From the NCBI RefSeq assembly GCF_009870125.1, contig NC_046680.1:19611501-19675500 (forward strand): DNA of 64,000 nucleotides. Direction: 5' to 3'. This DNA is from Drosophila pseudoobscura (lineage: Eukaryota; Arthropoda; Insecta; Diptera; Drosophilidae). Shown one piece after another: positions 36,710-50,515 of this stretch. The number at the start of each line of letters is the position of its first letter. The first letter of the stretch is position 1. A program made the translations under genes and the position numbers. The notes under the pieces were generated by a model. It was not told where the DNA came from. It did no database searches and was given only the letters and a program-made list of their open reading frames with translations.

Positions 36710-36956
36710 GTATGGCCCACTGCTTTGCCACCAATTCAATTACAAATCCAAAGAAGTGCACTCTCTTTCCATAACGTTCTTATAACTGCTCTCAAAGCCT
36801 TTCCATTGAAGTGCAGTGGAAAACGACTATTATCAGGAATCAAAAAGCAGTGTTGGCTTCCGTTTGCGCCACATATGTTATCGGTGCACCCACGCATTCT
36901 GATCAGAATCATTGGTAGTGTACATAACAACTGGACTTAATTAACAAACAATTTAA

Positions 36957-38966
36957 ATGTGTACTGCAGCTGGTCCAATATTCAGCGCCATATTGAGACA
37001 AAATGTGCACCTGCGTAACGTGTACGCGGTCAGGTCGATATCAGAACCGAGATCCCAATCACAATGCCGCGGACTGAGCACGGATTCTGGAGCAGCCGTT
37101 ACAAGGGCTTCTCCTGGAGCGACAGGAGCTCCAAACAGTGTAGCCACAGCTCTAGCTCAATTTTCGAATCCCAAAACAGTGAGTGATTTCCAAGAGCTCT
37201 ACAAATCCACAAAAAAGAAGTTTCAATGTAAGCCTTTACCTGTCGTAGCGTGGGAATATGCAGTTCGTGTGCACAATTCTATAAATAGTCCTCCCCCCAG
37301 TATAGTGCGCCTACTTGACATGCAAACGCTTTGACCTTTGCAGCCAAAAAGCTACCCGTGGACGTGCATCCAGATGCTGTGTTCGCCTGCAACGAGCTCG
37401 ATCTCAGCGAGGTGCAGGTGTATGGCTTCGACTATGACTACACCCTGGCCTGCTACAAGCCCATTTTGGAGGACCTCCTATACAATTTGGCGCGAGAAAT
37501 GCTGGTGAAGCGTTTCAGATACCCCGAAGATATTCTGGATCTGGAATACGAGCCGAACTTCGCTGTGCGTGGCCTGCACTATGATGTGGAGAAGGGATTG
37601 TTGGTCAAGTTGGACTCATTCCTGCAGCTGCAACTAGGCTCCGTCTACCGGGGGCGAACAAAGCTCGGGGCCGACGAGGTGCTCAAGCTATATCACAACC
37701 GGCTGCTGCCCATTGCCTATGTTGAAGGACCGAATAACAGCTACCGGGTGAGAATCCACTTCGATCTGTACCAATCATTAGTACTTATCCCTTTTGCTTT
37801 GGCAGCACAATACCAACTCGAAAATGGTTCAGTTGGCGGATCTGTTTTCTGTACCAGAAATGTGCCTCCTGTGCAATATAATCGAATATTTCGAACGGAA
37901 TCGCATCGACTACAACCCGGAGATCGTTTTCCATGACACAAGAACGGCCATGGGCTCCTGCCATCCCATCATGCACGGCAAAGTGATGGTAAACACCGCC
38001 AAGTATATTGAACGCAATCCCAAGCTGGTCAAGTTCTTTGAGAAATTGCAGAATGCGGGAAAGAATCTCTTTTTGGTCACCAACAGTCCGTTCTCCTTTG
38101 TGTGAGTTCTCGTACCTTCTTTTAATGTAGTTCCTACTAAATGGTAGATCTTCTTCTGTGATACAGGAACTGCGGCATGACGTTTCTGGTGGGCGCTAAT
38201 TGGAGAGATTTCTTTGATGTGGTTATCGTACAGGCGCGCAAGCCAAAGTTCTTCACCGATGAATCTCGGCCCATTCGGCTCTTTGATGAGAAGACGAGAT
38301 CCCACCTCTGGGATCGGGTCTCTAAGTTGGAGAAGGGAAAAATATACTACGAGGGATCCGTGCGACAGCTGCAGGAATTAAAGGGCTGGCGCGGTCATTC
38401 GGTGCTTTATTTTGGCGATCATCCATACAGTGACCTGGCTGATGTCACGCTGAAGCACAGCTGGCGGACAGGGGCAATCATCAGTGAGCTAGCGGTGGGT
38501 GTACAACCTGTGTATTCGTGATGATGTTACTCAAATAAATCATTTGTAGCATGAAATTAAGACCCTTAACCGAGAGGACTTTAAGATGAGCGCCAACTGG
38601 CTGCAGATGCTGACGCAGCTCATCGAGGACACACAGGACGACGAGAGTGAGCCAGCCCAGGCTTGCCTGCGCGAATGGATGGAGGAGCGGGATCAGTTGC
38701 GGTATGAACAACGATACGAATTCTAATTCCCAATATTGATATATTGATCGTTTTTTTGCAGTAACAAGACGAAGAATGTTTTCAACGAGCAGTTCGGGAG
38801 TGTTTTCCGCACGTATCACAACCCAACTTACTTCTCGAGGCGGCTTTTCCGCTTTGCGGACATCTACACCAGTGACATAACCAACTTGCTCAAGTTCTCG
38901 ACCACACATACGTTTTATCCGCGGCGTGGAGTGATGCCGCACGAATATGCCTCGCACTTTATTTAG
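36957..38966 (+). CDS. mitochondrial 5'-nucleotidase domain-containing protein (HAD; CG1814-like)
   Basis: Six exons (36957-37227, 37344-37747, 37806-38101, 38167-38494, 38550-38701, 38762-38966) splice in phase to 551 residues. The family is the cytosolic-IMP-GMP-nucleotidase-like HAD group (NT5DC2/NT5DC3 in human), which removes phosphate from nucleotides by an aspartyl-phosphate intermediate; the exact substrate of NT5DC members is unsettled. HAD motif I is GFDYDYTLA, with nucleophile Asp near 120 and the second Asp near 122. Motif II is LVTNSPFSF. Motif IV is [12 protein letters not shown] near residue 408. The first 50 residues are rich in Arg and Ser with few acids, consistent with a mitochondrial presequence. 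The tail [11 protein letters not shown] is typical of the group. D. melanogaster CG1814 is the likely counterpart, from memory. The gene converges with a relic on the opposite strand and their 3' ends overlap. Confidence 0.92.
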
Positions 38967-39078
38967 ACAGAGGCCCAGGTAGGCAGGAAGTTTAGTTTAT
39001 GTAGTCGTAGGACAAAAAGTGCCAGTGCCCAAGAATGCTTGTAGCTCGAAACTAGTGGAATTTATATTGTGTATAGCG

Positions 39079-39576
39079 TTATTTACATTGTTGCTCAATA
39101 AAATCGTTGTAATAGTTCTCGAAGAGCTGCCTTTGCTTACCGGCCAGGTACTCCACCTTACCCCTCATCCCTTGTCTGATTGTGGCAATTGTATTTTCTC
39201 AATGCCCATACATCCCACAGATAGGCCAACTGGCTCAGGTACCTCAGTGCCTTCCAGGAATTCCAGTTCCCACTAAGGAATAAATGATTGCCATTATCTT
39301 GAAATGGGTCAGGCAGCTATGTTATTATCTTACCGTCCATTTCAGCGATGTATGGTTCAATGATCAGTCCCATCATCAGTCCCAGGCCATCGAATGCCTT
39401 GTACATGGCTCGCCTTGCTTTGGCCTCACAACAAAAGTCGATGAGAGACAAATATTATTGTACCGGAAGCCCCACTCCATTCGTGGGCTGTATTGAGGCT
39501 GCATCAGTTGAGGTTGTTCTGGTGGGGCAGTAGCTTTAGTATAAATGTTTGAAAACAGGTTGGTTTTTACAGCCAA
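39079..39576 (-). pseudogene. frameshifted two-exon gene relic, unknown family
   Basis: On the minus strand an ATG at 39576 opens a frame that reads into MEWGFRYNN. A downstream frame then continues as AKARRAMYKAFDGLGLMMG up to a GTAAG donor at 39333. A 61-bp intron with a TCCTTAG acceptor follows, then a segment ending GKQRQLFENYYNDFIEQQ and a stop at 39079. Intron size and splice sites look functional. The protein-like pieces, however, lie in different frames, needing about one single-base change in exon 1 (near 39400), one around the poly-G at about 39166, and possibly one at the junction. It is either a recently decayed gene or one hit by assembly errors. I do not recognise the family. 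The 3' end overlaps the 3' UTR of the nucleotidase-like gene. Confidence 0.45.
39097..39102 (+). terminator. polyadenylation signal of nucleotidase-like gene
   Basis: AATAAA lies 130 bases after the stop, inside the last 25 bases of the opposite-strand relic. Confidence 0.65.
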
Positions 39577-39825
39577 GCCGAGGGATTGGATTGGATTATT
39601 TCATTGTTGAATCAAAGTAGAAAAACTCATTATATTTACGTATTCCTAGTCTGGATCCGTTCGGGAATTGTTCTCACAGCAGCAGTCATGATGCAACGGC
39701 TGCGACTTCTGACGGATAATGCTCTTCTTGTAGTCCATCGATTAGCAGTTGGAGATATCGTTTTATTCTGTAAGTAAAGATGGAGGATATGATGGATCTA
39801 GAAGAATTCTTAGGCCCGGTTGACA

Positions 39826-40110
39826 ACATTTAAATCCTTGTCGCTCACATTCAAAAAAGTTAGATTTGGCGCGCACCGCTCGGTATATTTTTCAAATGAG
39901 ACCGTATATACTGTAGGAACTGGTTTTCGCCGCGCTCCCATGATAGTGCTAAATGGTATTTTTGTCTTCTATTAATTTAATTTTCAATGTTATATAGAAA
40001 TCCAATAAATGCAAGTATTTCGAATAGGCCAATCATGTATAGAATTGATTCATCTAACGTATAAAATTGAGTGGGCATGGCTAAATGTTCCATATAGATA
40101 GTATTATTCA
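39826..40110 (+). repeat. promoter-motif repeat family, diverged copy
   Basis: It begins TTTAAATCCTTG and includes GCGCACC, a TCGGTATATTTTTCAAATGA block, and a TGATTCATCTAACGTATAAAAT / GTGGGCATGGCTAAATGTTC block. The same blocks occur in the same order from 48282 upstream of Ltv1. Confidence 0.65.
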
Positions 40111-40138
40111 ACGGAACAAAGAATATGAGAAATTTGAA

Positions 40139-40462
40139 TTCGCCGCAGTTCGCCGCAGTTCGCCCCAGTTCGCCTTAGCAACAATGAGTCTCATTCCATA
40201 CACAAATGTTGCGCATTCCATACACAAAAGTTGCGGCAACATTTACTTGAAAACGGTTTTTTGGTCAAAATAACATACATAAAGGTAATTAAAAGAAGAA
40301 ATCTTGTAGAAAATACATTTATCTATGGGATAAAGCTAAGTTGGCAAATCTATATAGCTTGAAATATAGGCAATACCCGATTCGCCGCAGTTTCGCTATT
40401 GCAACAATGAGTCCCATTCCACACACAAATGTTGCTAGTTCCAAGCACAAATGTTGCTAGTT
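40139..40462. repeat. short internal duplications (TTCGCCGCAG and ACACAAATGTTGC units)
   Basis: Four tandem TTCGCC(G/C)CAG-type units near 40139-40176 are followed by two ACACAAATGTTGC/ACACAAAAGTTGC units. A second locus at 40380-40462 repeats the order: a TTCGCCGCAG unit, a CAACAATGAGTC block, then a doubled AAATGTTGCTAGTTCCAAGC unit. Confidence 0.7.
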
Positions 40463-40799
40463 CCAAGCACACATACCCTGGGGGAAATGGATGTTATAGA
40501 ATTGTGAATACGTTTGTCTTCCAAGGCTCATTAGGTATCAGGATCGACATAAATATATGCAAGATACTAATAATACACATGAATATGTCTAAAGAATATC
40601 AATTTGAGAAAAGGTCTTAATAAACTACGTTATGTCTTCATATAAAATTAACGAAATAGGGTATACAAATGCCTATACACGCATCATGTCTTCAAATACC
40701 AGCAACACTGCGACTCTTTTCTTGTTGAACTTTTTCGTTTAAACCTTTTTTTTACAATAAATACAATAAAAGCAAGGACTAAAAACTAACCAATTGTGT

Positions 40800-41603
40800 A
40801 GAAAATTAATGCATTAATTGGATAAAATTATGTGGGCAGTGCTGAGGGTTATATTTAATTAGTTATATTCCACGGAAGATAAAAAACGAGGAATATGTAA
40901 AATAAAACTTGAGCTAGTCAGTATATTTACGGTATATTTTTTAAATGATACGGTATGTTTCGGTATATTTGAGGGTTGTGCAGCACTGGTCAAGCGCTAA
41001 AATTTATTTCTTCGGAGCAACAATTTCTAGTGATATTTATTAAATCACGAAAAGTCTTCGGCAGGGCCAATCAAATCAAGTAGAAAATTGATTCATCAAT
41101 CGTATAAAATGAAGTGGGCATGGATTAATGTTCTATATAGCTGGGAATATTCGACGGAAGATCAAAAACGAGGAATATGTAAAGTGGAACTTGAGCTCAT
41201 CAGTATATTTTTAAAGCAATACGGTATGTTTCGGTATATTTGAGGGTTGTGCAGCACTGGTCAAGCGCTAAAATTTATTTCTTCGGAGCAACAATTTCTA
41301 GTGATATTTATTAAATCACGAAAAGTCTTCGGCAGAGCCAATCAAATCAAGTAGAAAATTGATTCATCAATCGTATAAAATGAAGTGGGCATGGATAAAT
41401 GTTCTATATAGCTGGGAATATTCGACGGAAGATCAAAAACGAGGAATATGTAAAGTGGAACTTGAGCTCATCAGTATATTTTTAAAGCAATACGGTATGT
41501 TTCGGTATATTTGAGGGTCGTGCAGCACTGGTCAAGCGCTATAATTTATTTCTTCGGAGCAACAATTTCTGCTGATATTTATTAAACAACGAAAATTCTT
41601 CGG
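40800..41603 (+). repeat. 271-bp tandem array carrying core-promoter motifs
   Basis: Copy 1 spans 40971-41241 and copy 2 spans 41242-41512. They are nearly identical; I found only a couple of single-base differences. Copy 3 starts at 41513 and stops after about 91 bases. A diverged half copy (40800-40970) precedes copy 1. Each unit contains TTCGGTATATTT, a perfect fit to core-promoter motif 6 (KTYRGTATWTTT), then GCAGCACTGGTC, fitting motif 7. The near identity indicates recent duplication. Confidence 0.92.
41501..41532 (+). promoter_or_regulatory. motif 6 + motif 7 core promoter, probable Cp1 promoter
   Basis: TTCGGTATATTT (41501-41512) and CAGCACTGGT (41523-41532) sit at the end of the array. 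About 220 bases downstream is a donor, GTG|GTAAGT at 41753, and the first coding exon of Cp1 begins after a TTTTACAG acceptor at 42633. This fits a non-coding Cp1 first exon driven by the last repeat copy. Confidence 0.45.
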
Positions 41604-42306
41604 GTGCAGGGCTGTTGCGACTTGGAAAGAAACGAAGAAACTTGTAAAAAAAACGACTTAAATATTTGAATAATTGCATTTAGAGTACATTGTGATTGTA
41701 GCTTATAACAACAACAATAACAGTGATTTGTTTTAGCGGCGTAGTTTGAGTGGTAAGTGAAATTTATAAATCACGACCAGAGTCAGCAAATTAACAGCAT
41801 CGCATTAGGGAAATTGCTAAAACAAATTGCGTCATGCTCTTTTTGTCCCTCACGTCCCTTTGGTATATTTATGTTTGTGTATGTCAATAACTGATTGGAA
41901 CAAATAATGCATTCTAATGCTCTGTTGTTTCTATTCTTTTCCGCATCCCGCATATTCTGTTGCGCTGCTGTTTAGCCTTCTTTGTTTGGTGTTTATTGCG
42001 CTGGCGGCCATTTCTTCGTTTCAGCAAACAGACGCACTTTGCTTTCCCTCCCCTTTGTGTTGACCTATTTTCATTTTTCATTTGTTTTCTGTTTGCTTTA
42101 TCTACCGTTCGGTTATTTGCAACACCTGTGTTAGGGTAATGATTCACCTTGAAATCAGTTTCAAAACCAGTTTGTAGCCCTCGAACTTGGCACAAATGAT
42201 TGCACAAATAATAATATTTGTATCAAATGCCTATCACGTATTCGAAATGAGCTACAAGATCGCAAAAACAATTGCAGCAAATATGGCAGACTAGACTCTT
42301 AAACAC

Positions 42307-42324
42307 CACACACACACACACACA
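42307..42324. repeat. CA microsatellite
   Basis: A CA run in the spacer or 5' intron before Cp1. Confidence 0.85.
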
Positions 42325-42647
42325 GCATATACACACGCGAAGATAGAAAAGAGCGGCACAAAGTGGAATGGCCGATTAGATAGCGGGTATTGTTCGAATT
42401 CGAAAACTAAACTAACAAAACAAAGCAAAAACTCCCTCGTTGGCTCGCGATCGGCCCCCTGTATTAGTCAGCATACAATTAAAATGTTATTAGCCAAATC
42501 CCGTAAAAGCCCCTGCATCAATCAATGTTTTCGGAATCTCGTGAAATGTGTCTGCTTGCCCCATAGCCAGCTGGACAACTTCACGTGATTGAATGATGCT
42601 AAGTTTACTTACTAATTGTGTGAAATTTTACAGATTTAATACAAAAA

Positions 42648-47520
<4,873 letters not shown>

Positions 47521-47754
47521 TCTGGGCCCCGATGTACTCCCCCGGAAACACATCCCCTTTATGATACATACAAAAAAAAAACCCAAGACCCAACAAAAGC
47601 ATCTCAGAAGAAACTTTAATATTTAGCCAATATTTTATCTTATCATTTGAATTTTTACACTACTTATTCTTCCATCATATTTCATTTCATTTAATCTCTG
47701 CCATGAAAACCCATCAAAAACAAGTACATGTTTTATGTTGGTGTTTGCAAAAAA

Positions 47755-47760
47755 AATAAA
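47755..47760 (+). terminator. polyadenylation signal of Cp1
   Basis: AATAAA in an A-rich tract 235 bases after the Cp1 stop; a second overlapping AATAAA follows it. Confidence 0.5.
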
Positions 47761-47904
47761 AAAATAAATACAAAAAAATTAGAAAATAATCTAAAAAAAA
47801 TGTACGTACATATGTATTACATATGTACGTTATATTGAGACGAGTGTCGGAACTGGTGAAGGTTTTTGTCCACCGATTGCTGAATTGGAAGGACGTGGAG
47901 GTGT

Positions 47905-48234
47905 TAGCCTCACACAGCCAATTTCCAGGGTGTGTATAGAAATAGTTCCACGGCAAGAATACGCCAAAGTACGAGGAGCGGGTCGGCGGAAACTCAACCA
48001 AGACATCTTCAACGAGCTAAGGAACGCTTGTCGCTGAAGGAAGCTACAGGAGAAGTGGATAGCCACAGGATTCACGACCAGCAAGGGGATCATATCGACC
48101 GCTTTCTTAAAGGAGTAGTTAGGCTGGCAACAACCTACTGCGATTCAGTACATATTCCGATTTGTTTGAGTATTGTGTTAGTTTTGATTCCGATCTTAGG
48201 ACTTTTCCAACTTTCCCTGAAGTGCGAAGAATAA
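47905..48234 (+). pseudogene. coding-like segment with C-terminal membrane anchor, start not found
   Basis: An open frame runs from about 47905 to a TAA at 48232-48234, whose last bases form part of an AATAAA signal. It ends with a charged stretch (GEVDSHRIHDQQGDHIDRFL) and a hydrophobic helix (HIPICLSIVLVLIPILGLF) plus a short polar tail, the layout of a tail-anchored protein. A second frame is also open and protein-like from about 47841 to a TGA at 48033-48035. So either one single-base frameshift lies near 48010-48020 or only the later part is coding. No convincing start codon or upstream exon was found. The family is not recognised. It could be a last exon of an unseen gene rather than a pseudogene. 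Confidence 0.4.
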
Positions 48235-48235
48235 A
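48230..48235 (+). terminator. polyadenylation signal overlapping a stop codon
   Basis: AATAAA overlaps the TAA that closes the coding-like segment, supporting a transcript end just before the Ltv1 upstream repeats. Confidence 0.4.
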
Positions 48236-48281
48236 TTCTATTGCAAAACGGGGGGATTCTTAAAATTATTATTAAAATGTG

Positions 48282-48870
48282 CACTTAAATCCTTGTAGCT
48301 CATTCACTTTCAAACAATTTCCATTTGGTGCGCACCACTAGGCATTTTTCGCTCTCTTTGAATCTTCAACAGAATATCTAAATTGAGCAATAGTAACGAC
48401 TTTTCTCTAACGTTTTTTGTTTGACCATTTTCGGTAGTCTTTTTTTTAGTCAAATCCATTAGAAGCTAGTATTCAAATCAGACCAGTCAAGTAAAAAATT
48501 GATTCATTAATCGGATAAAATTATGTGGGCATGGCTAAATGTTTTAGCTAGCTAATAATGTTCGACGGAATATCAAAATTGAACAATAGGAACGACTATC
48601 CTCTTTCGTGTTTTTTTTTTATCATTTTCGCTAAAACCTCTTTTTACGCAAAAGGCAATAAAAGCAAGTGTTTAAAATAAACCAGACAATTAGAAAATTG
48701 ATTCATTAATCAGATAAAATTATGTGGGCATGGCTAAATGTTCTATATAGCTAATAAAACTCGTCGGAATATCAAAAACGAGGAATATGTATAATAGAAC
48801 TTGTATTCGACAGTATATTTTTGGTATTTTTAAGAAATGGGATGGTATATTTTGGTATATTTCTGTGGGT
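48282..48870 (+). repeat. promoter-motif repeat family, two sub-copies upstream of Ltv1
   Basis: It starts CTTAAATCCTTG like the copy at 39826. The block TTGATTCATTAATC...ATGTGGGCATGGCTAAATGTT occurs twice, about 200 bases apart, at roughly 48500 and 48700. It ends with CAGTATATTTTTGGTATTTT and TTTGGTATATTT. Confidence 0.75.
48851..48862 (+). promoter_or_regulatory. motif 6 core promoter of Ltv1
   Basis: TTTGGTATATTT fits core-promoter motif 6 exactly and lies about 100 bases upstream of the Ltv1 ATG. It is the last element of the repeat copy that precedes this gene. Confidence 0.5.
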
Positions 48871-48960
48871 CGATAATTTAACGATAAATCCGATAAACAC
48901 ACTGCAAGGCACATGTGTTTCTGTGTCTGTTGACAAAAAATTTAATAAAAACAATCTAAA

Positions 48961-50515
48961 ATGGTGAGTTTGGCGCGAACCCCGACTTAATACATACAAC
49001 ATAATTAATAACTGTGTTTACGTCTTTTAGGTAAAGGGAAAGAAACCATACATTGACCGCAAGAAGGCGGTAACCTTCCATTTGGTCCACCGCAGTCAGC
49101 ACGATCCACTTGTCACAGACGAAAATGCGCCGCAGCGTGTGCTCTTGGAGGCTGCTGCGAGGCAGCGACAGTCCCAGACCAAATCGCAGGACGAGGCACC
49201 AGTAGATCCCGCAAAGCGTCAGGAGGAGCAAAAGAAATTCGGCATTCACTTTGATGACGACTACGACTACTTGCAGCACATGAAAAAACGTGAGAACGAT
49301 GTGGTCTGGGAGTACATGGAGAATCCAAACCATGCCAAGAAGCGCCAGGAGGACGATAAGCCGTCGACAGCTCCCAAACTAGTGTTGCCCAGTTCGGTTT
49401 TTGCCAGCGAGTTTGAAGAGACCGAGGGAATGCTGAACAAGGCAGCTCCCCAATCATTGCGCTTGGACTGGGATCCAGATGTAGTGGCGGCACTGGATAG
49501 CGATTGCGAAAATGAAGAACTGGAGGATGATTTTGTTATGCAGGCGATGGGCGACGGTGATGAAGATGACGAGGAAGATTGGACTGACGAAGGGGAGGGC
49601 GACGATGAGGACATGGACTTTAATTCCGATAATATGAATGAAGACGAAGATGAGGATGAGCTAATGGATCGCCTGGCTCCTTTGATGCGAGAACGTCGTT
49701 TCGATGACGAGGAAGTCAAGTCTCGTTTCACAGAATATTCCATGTCGTCCAGTGTCATTCGTCGTAATGAGCAGCTCTCCTTGTTGGACGACCGCTTCGA
49801 AAAGTTCTATGCCAGCTATGATGATCCCGAGCTGGGTGACCTGGCCCTGGAAGATATCGAAGGCAATTGGCACCAGAAGCACCCGGTCGTCATGCAATGT
49901 TTCCAGGAATTCAAAAAGAAGAACAAAACAATCGACTACAACAAAGATTGGGATCGTGAGCGCATTGAAAAGTACAGGCACGTGGTCGAGGGCGAAGAGG
50001 ACCCCACCGAGGAGCTAGTCGAATACGAAGTAGACGATCCCAAGCAAAAGAAATGGGACTGTGAGTCCATTCTGTCAACCTACTCAAATATCTACAATCA
50101 TCCAAAGCTGATTGATGAGCCACGGCGCAGTCGTCGCTCCAGTGCCAGTTCAAACCCAGCTCCCATTCAGATCGATCCCAAAACTGGACTGCCCGCCAAT
50201 GTTTTGCGTGGCGGCGTTGATGGCCAGCTCACAGCCAAAGCTTTGGCCAATCTGGGTGATGACTCGAACGCTTCAACGGGCCCAAAGTCGCTGTGCGCCA
50301 AGTCGGTGCTGTCGACGCTAAGCGTTCTGTCTATACGCCCCAAGGACGAGTCCGCCGAGGAGAAGAAGGAGAGGAAGCGTCTGCTAAAAGACTACCGAAA
50401 CGAACGACGCATCGAGAAGAAGGCCAACACAGAAGCCTTCAGGGAGGAGAAGAAGCGGCAAACTCACGTCAAGATCAACCAGCGATCCAATCAGCAGGGC
50501 GCCACAATTGTCTAG
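48961..50515 (+). CDS. Ltv1: 40S ribosome biogenesis factor LTV1
   Basis: Exon 1 contributes only the ATG (48961-48963), exon 2 is 49031-50515, and the product has 495 residues. LTV1 rides on late pre-40S particles and must leave for beak maturation and export. The hallmark N-terminus KKPYIDRKKAVTFHLVHRSQ is followed by DDDYDYLQHMK, LPSSVFASEFEE, a D/E-rich centre (about 150-210), KSRFTEYSMSSSVIRRNEQL, FEKFYASYDD and KKWDCESILSTYSNIYNHPK. The C-terminal lysine-rich coiled coil is the family's usual ending. The single-codon first exon is inferred because the ATG is directly followed by GTGAGT, the family N-terminus starts exactly at the TTTTAG acceptor, and no other in-frame ATG precedes it. 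D. melanogaster counterpart: CG7686, from memory. Confidence 0.95.

Larger units (their letters stand above)
35419..36956. other. divergent spacer Not1 / nucleotidase gene
   Basis: It must hold the Not1 promoter (minus) and that of the nucleotidase-like gene (plus). It contains a minus-oriented copy of the promoter-motif repeat family (36081-36186) and a TATA box at 36702. No coding gene is supported. Confidence 0.6.
38967..42647. other. spacer with gene relic, repeat array and Cp1 5' region
   Basis: It holds the 3' UTR of the nucleotidase gene, a frameshifted minus-strand relic (39079-39576), copies of the promoter-motif repeat (39826-41603), a likely non-coding Cp1 first exon ending with a strong donor (GTG|GTAAGT at 41753), and a CA microsatellite. 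Confidence 0.6.
47521..48960. other. spacer between Cp1 and Ltv1
   Basis: It contains the Cp1 3' UTR, a coding-like relic with a tail anchor (47905-48234), and the promoter-motif repeat copies that run up to the Ltv1 start. Confidence 0.65.

Noticed and set aside
40971-41603. Regular repeats considered as a CRISPR array
   Set aside because: The 271-base units abut without spacers and the genome is an animal's; this is a tandem duplication.
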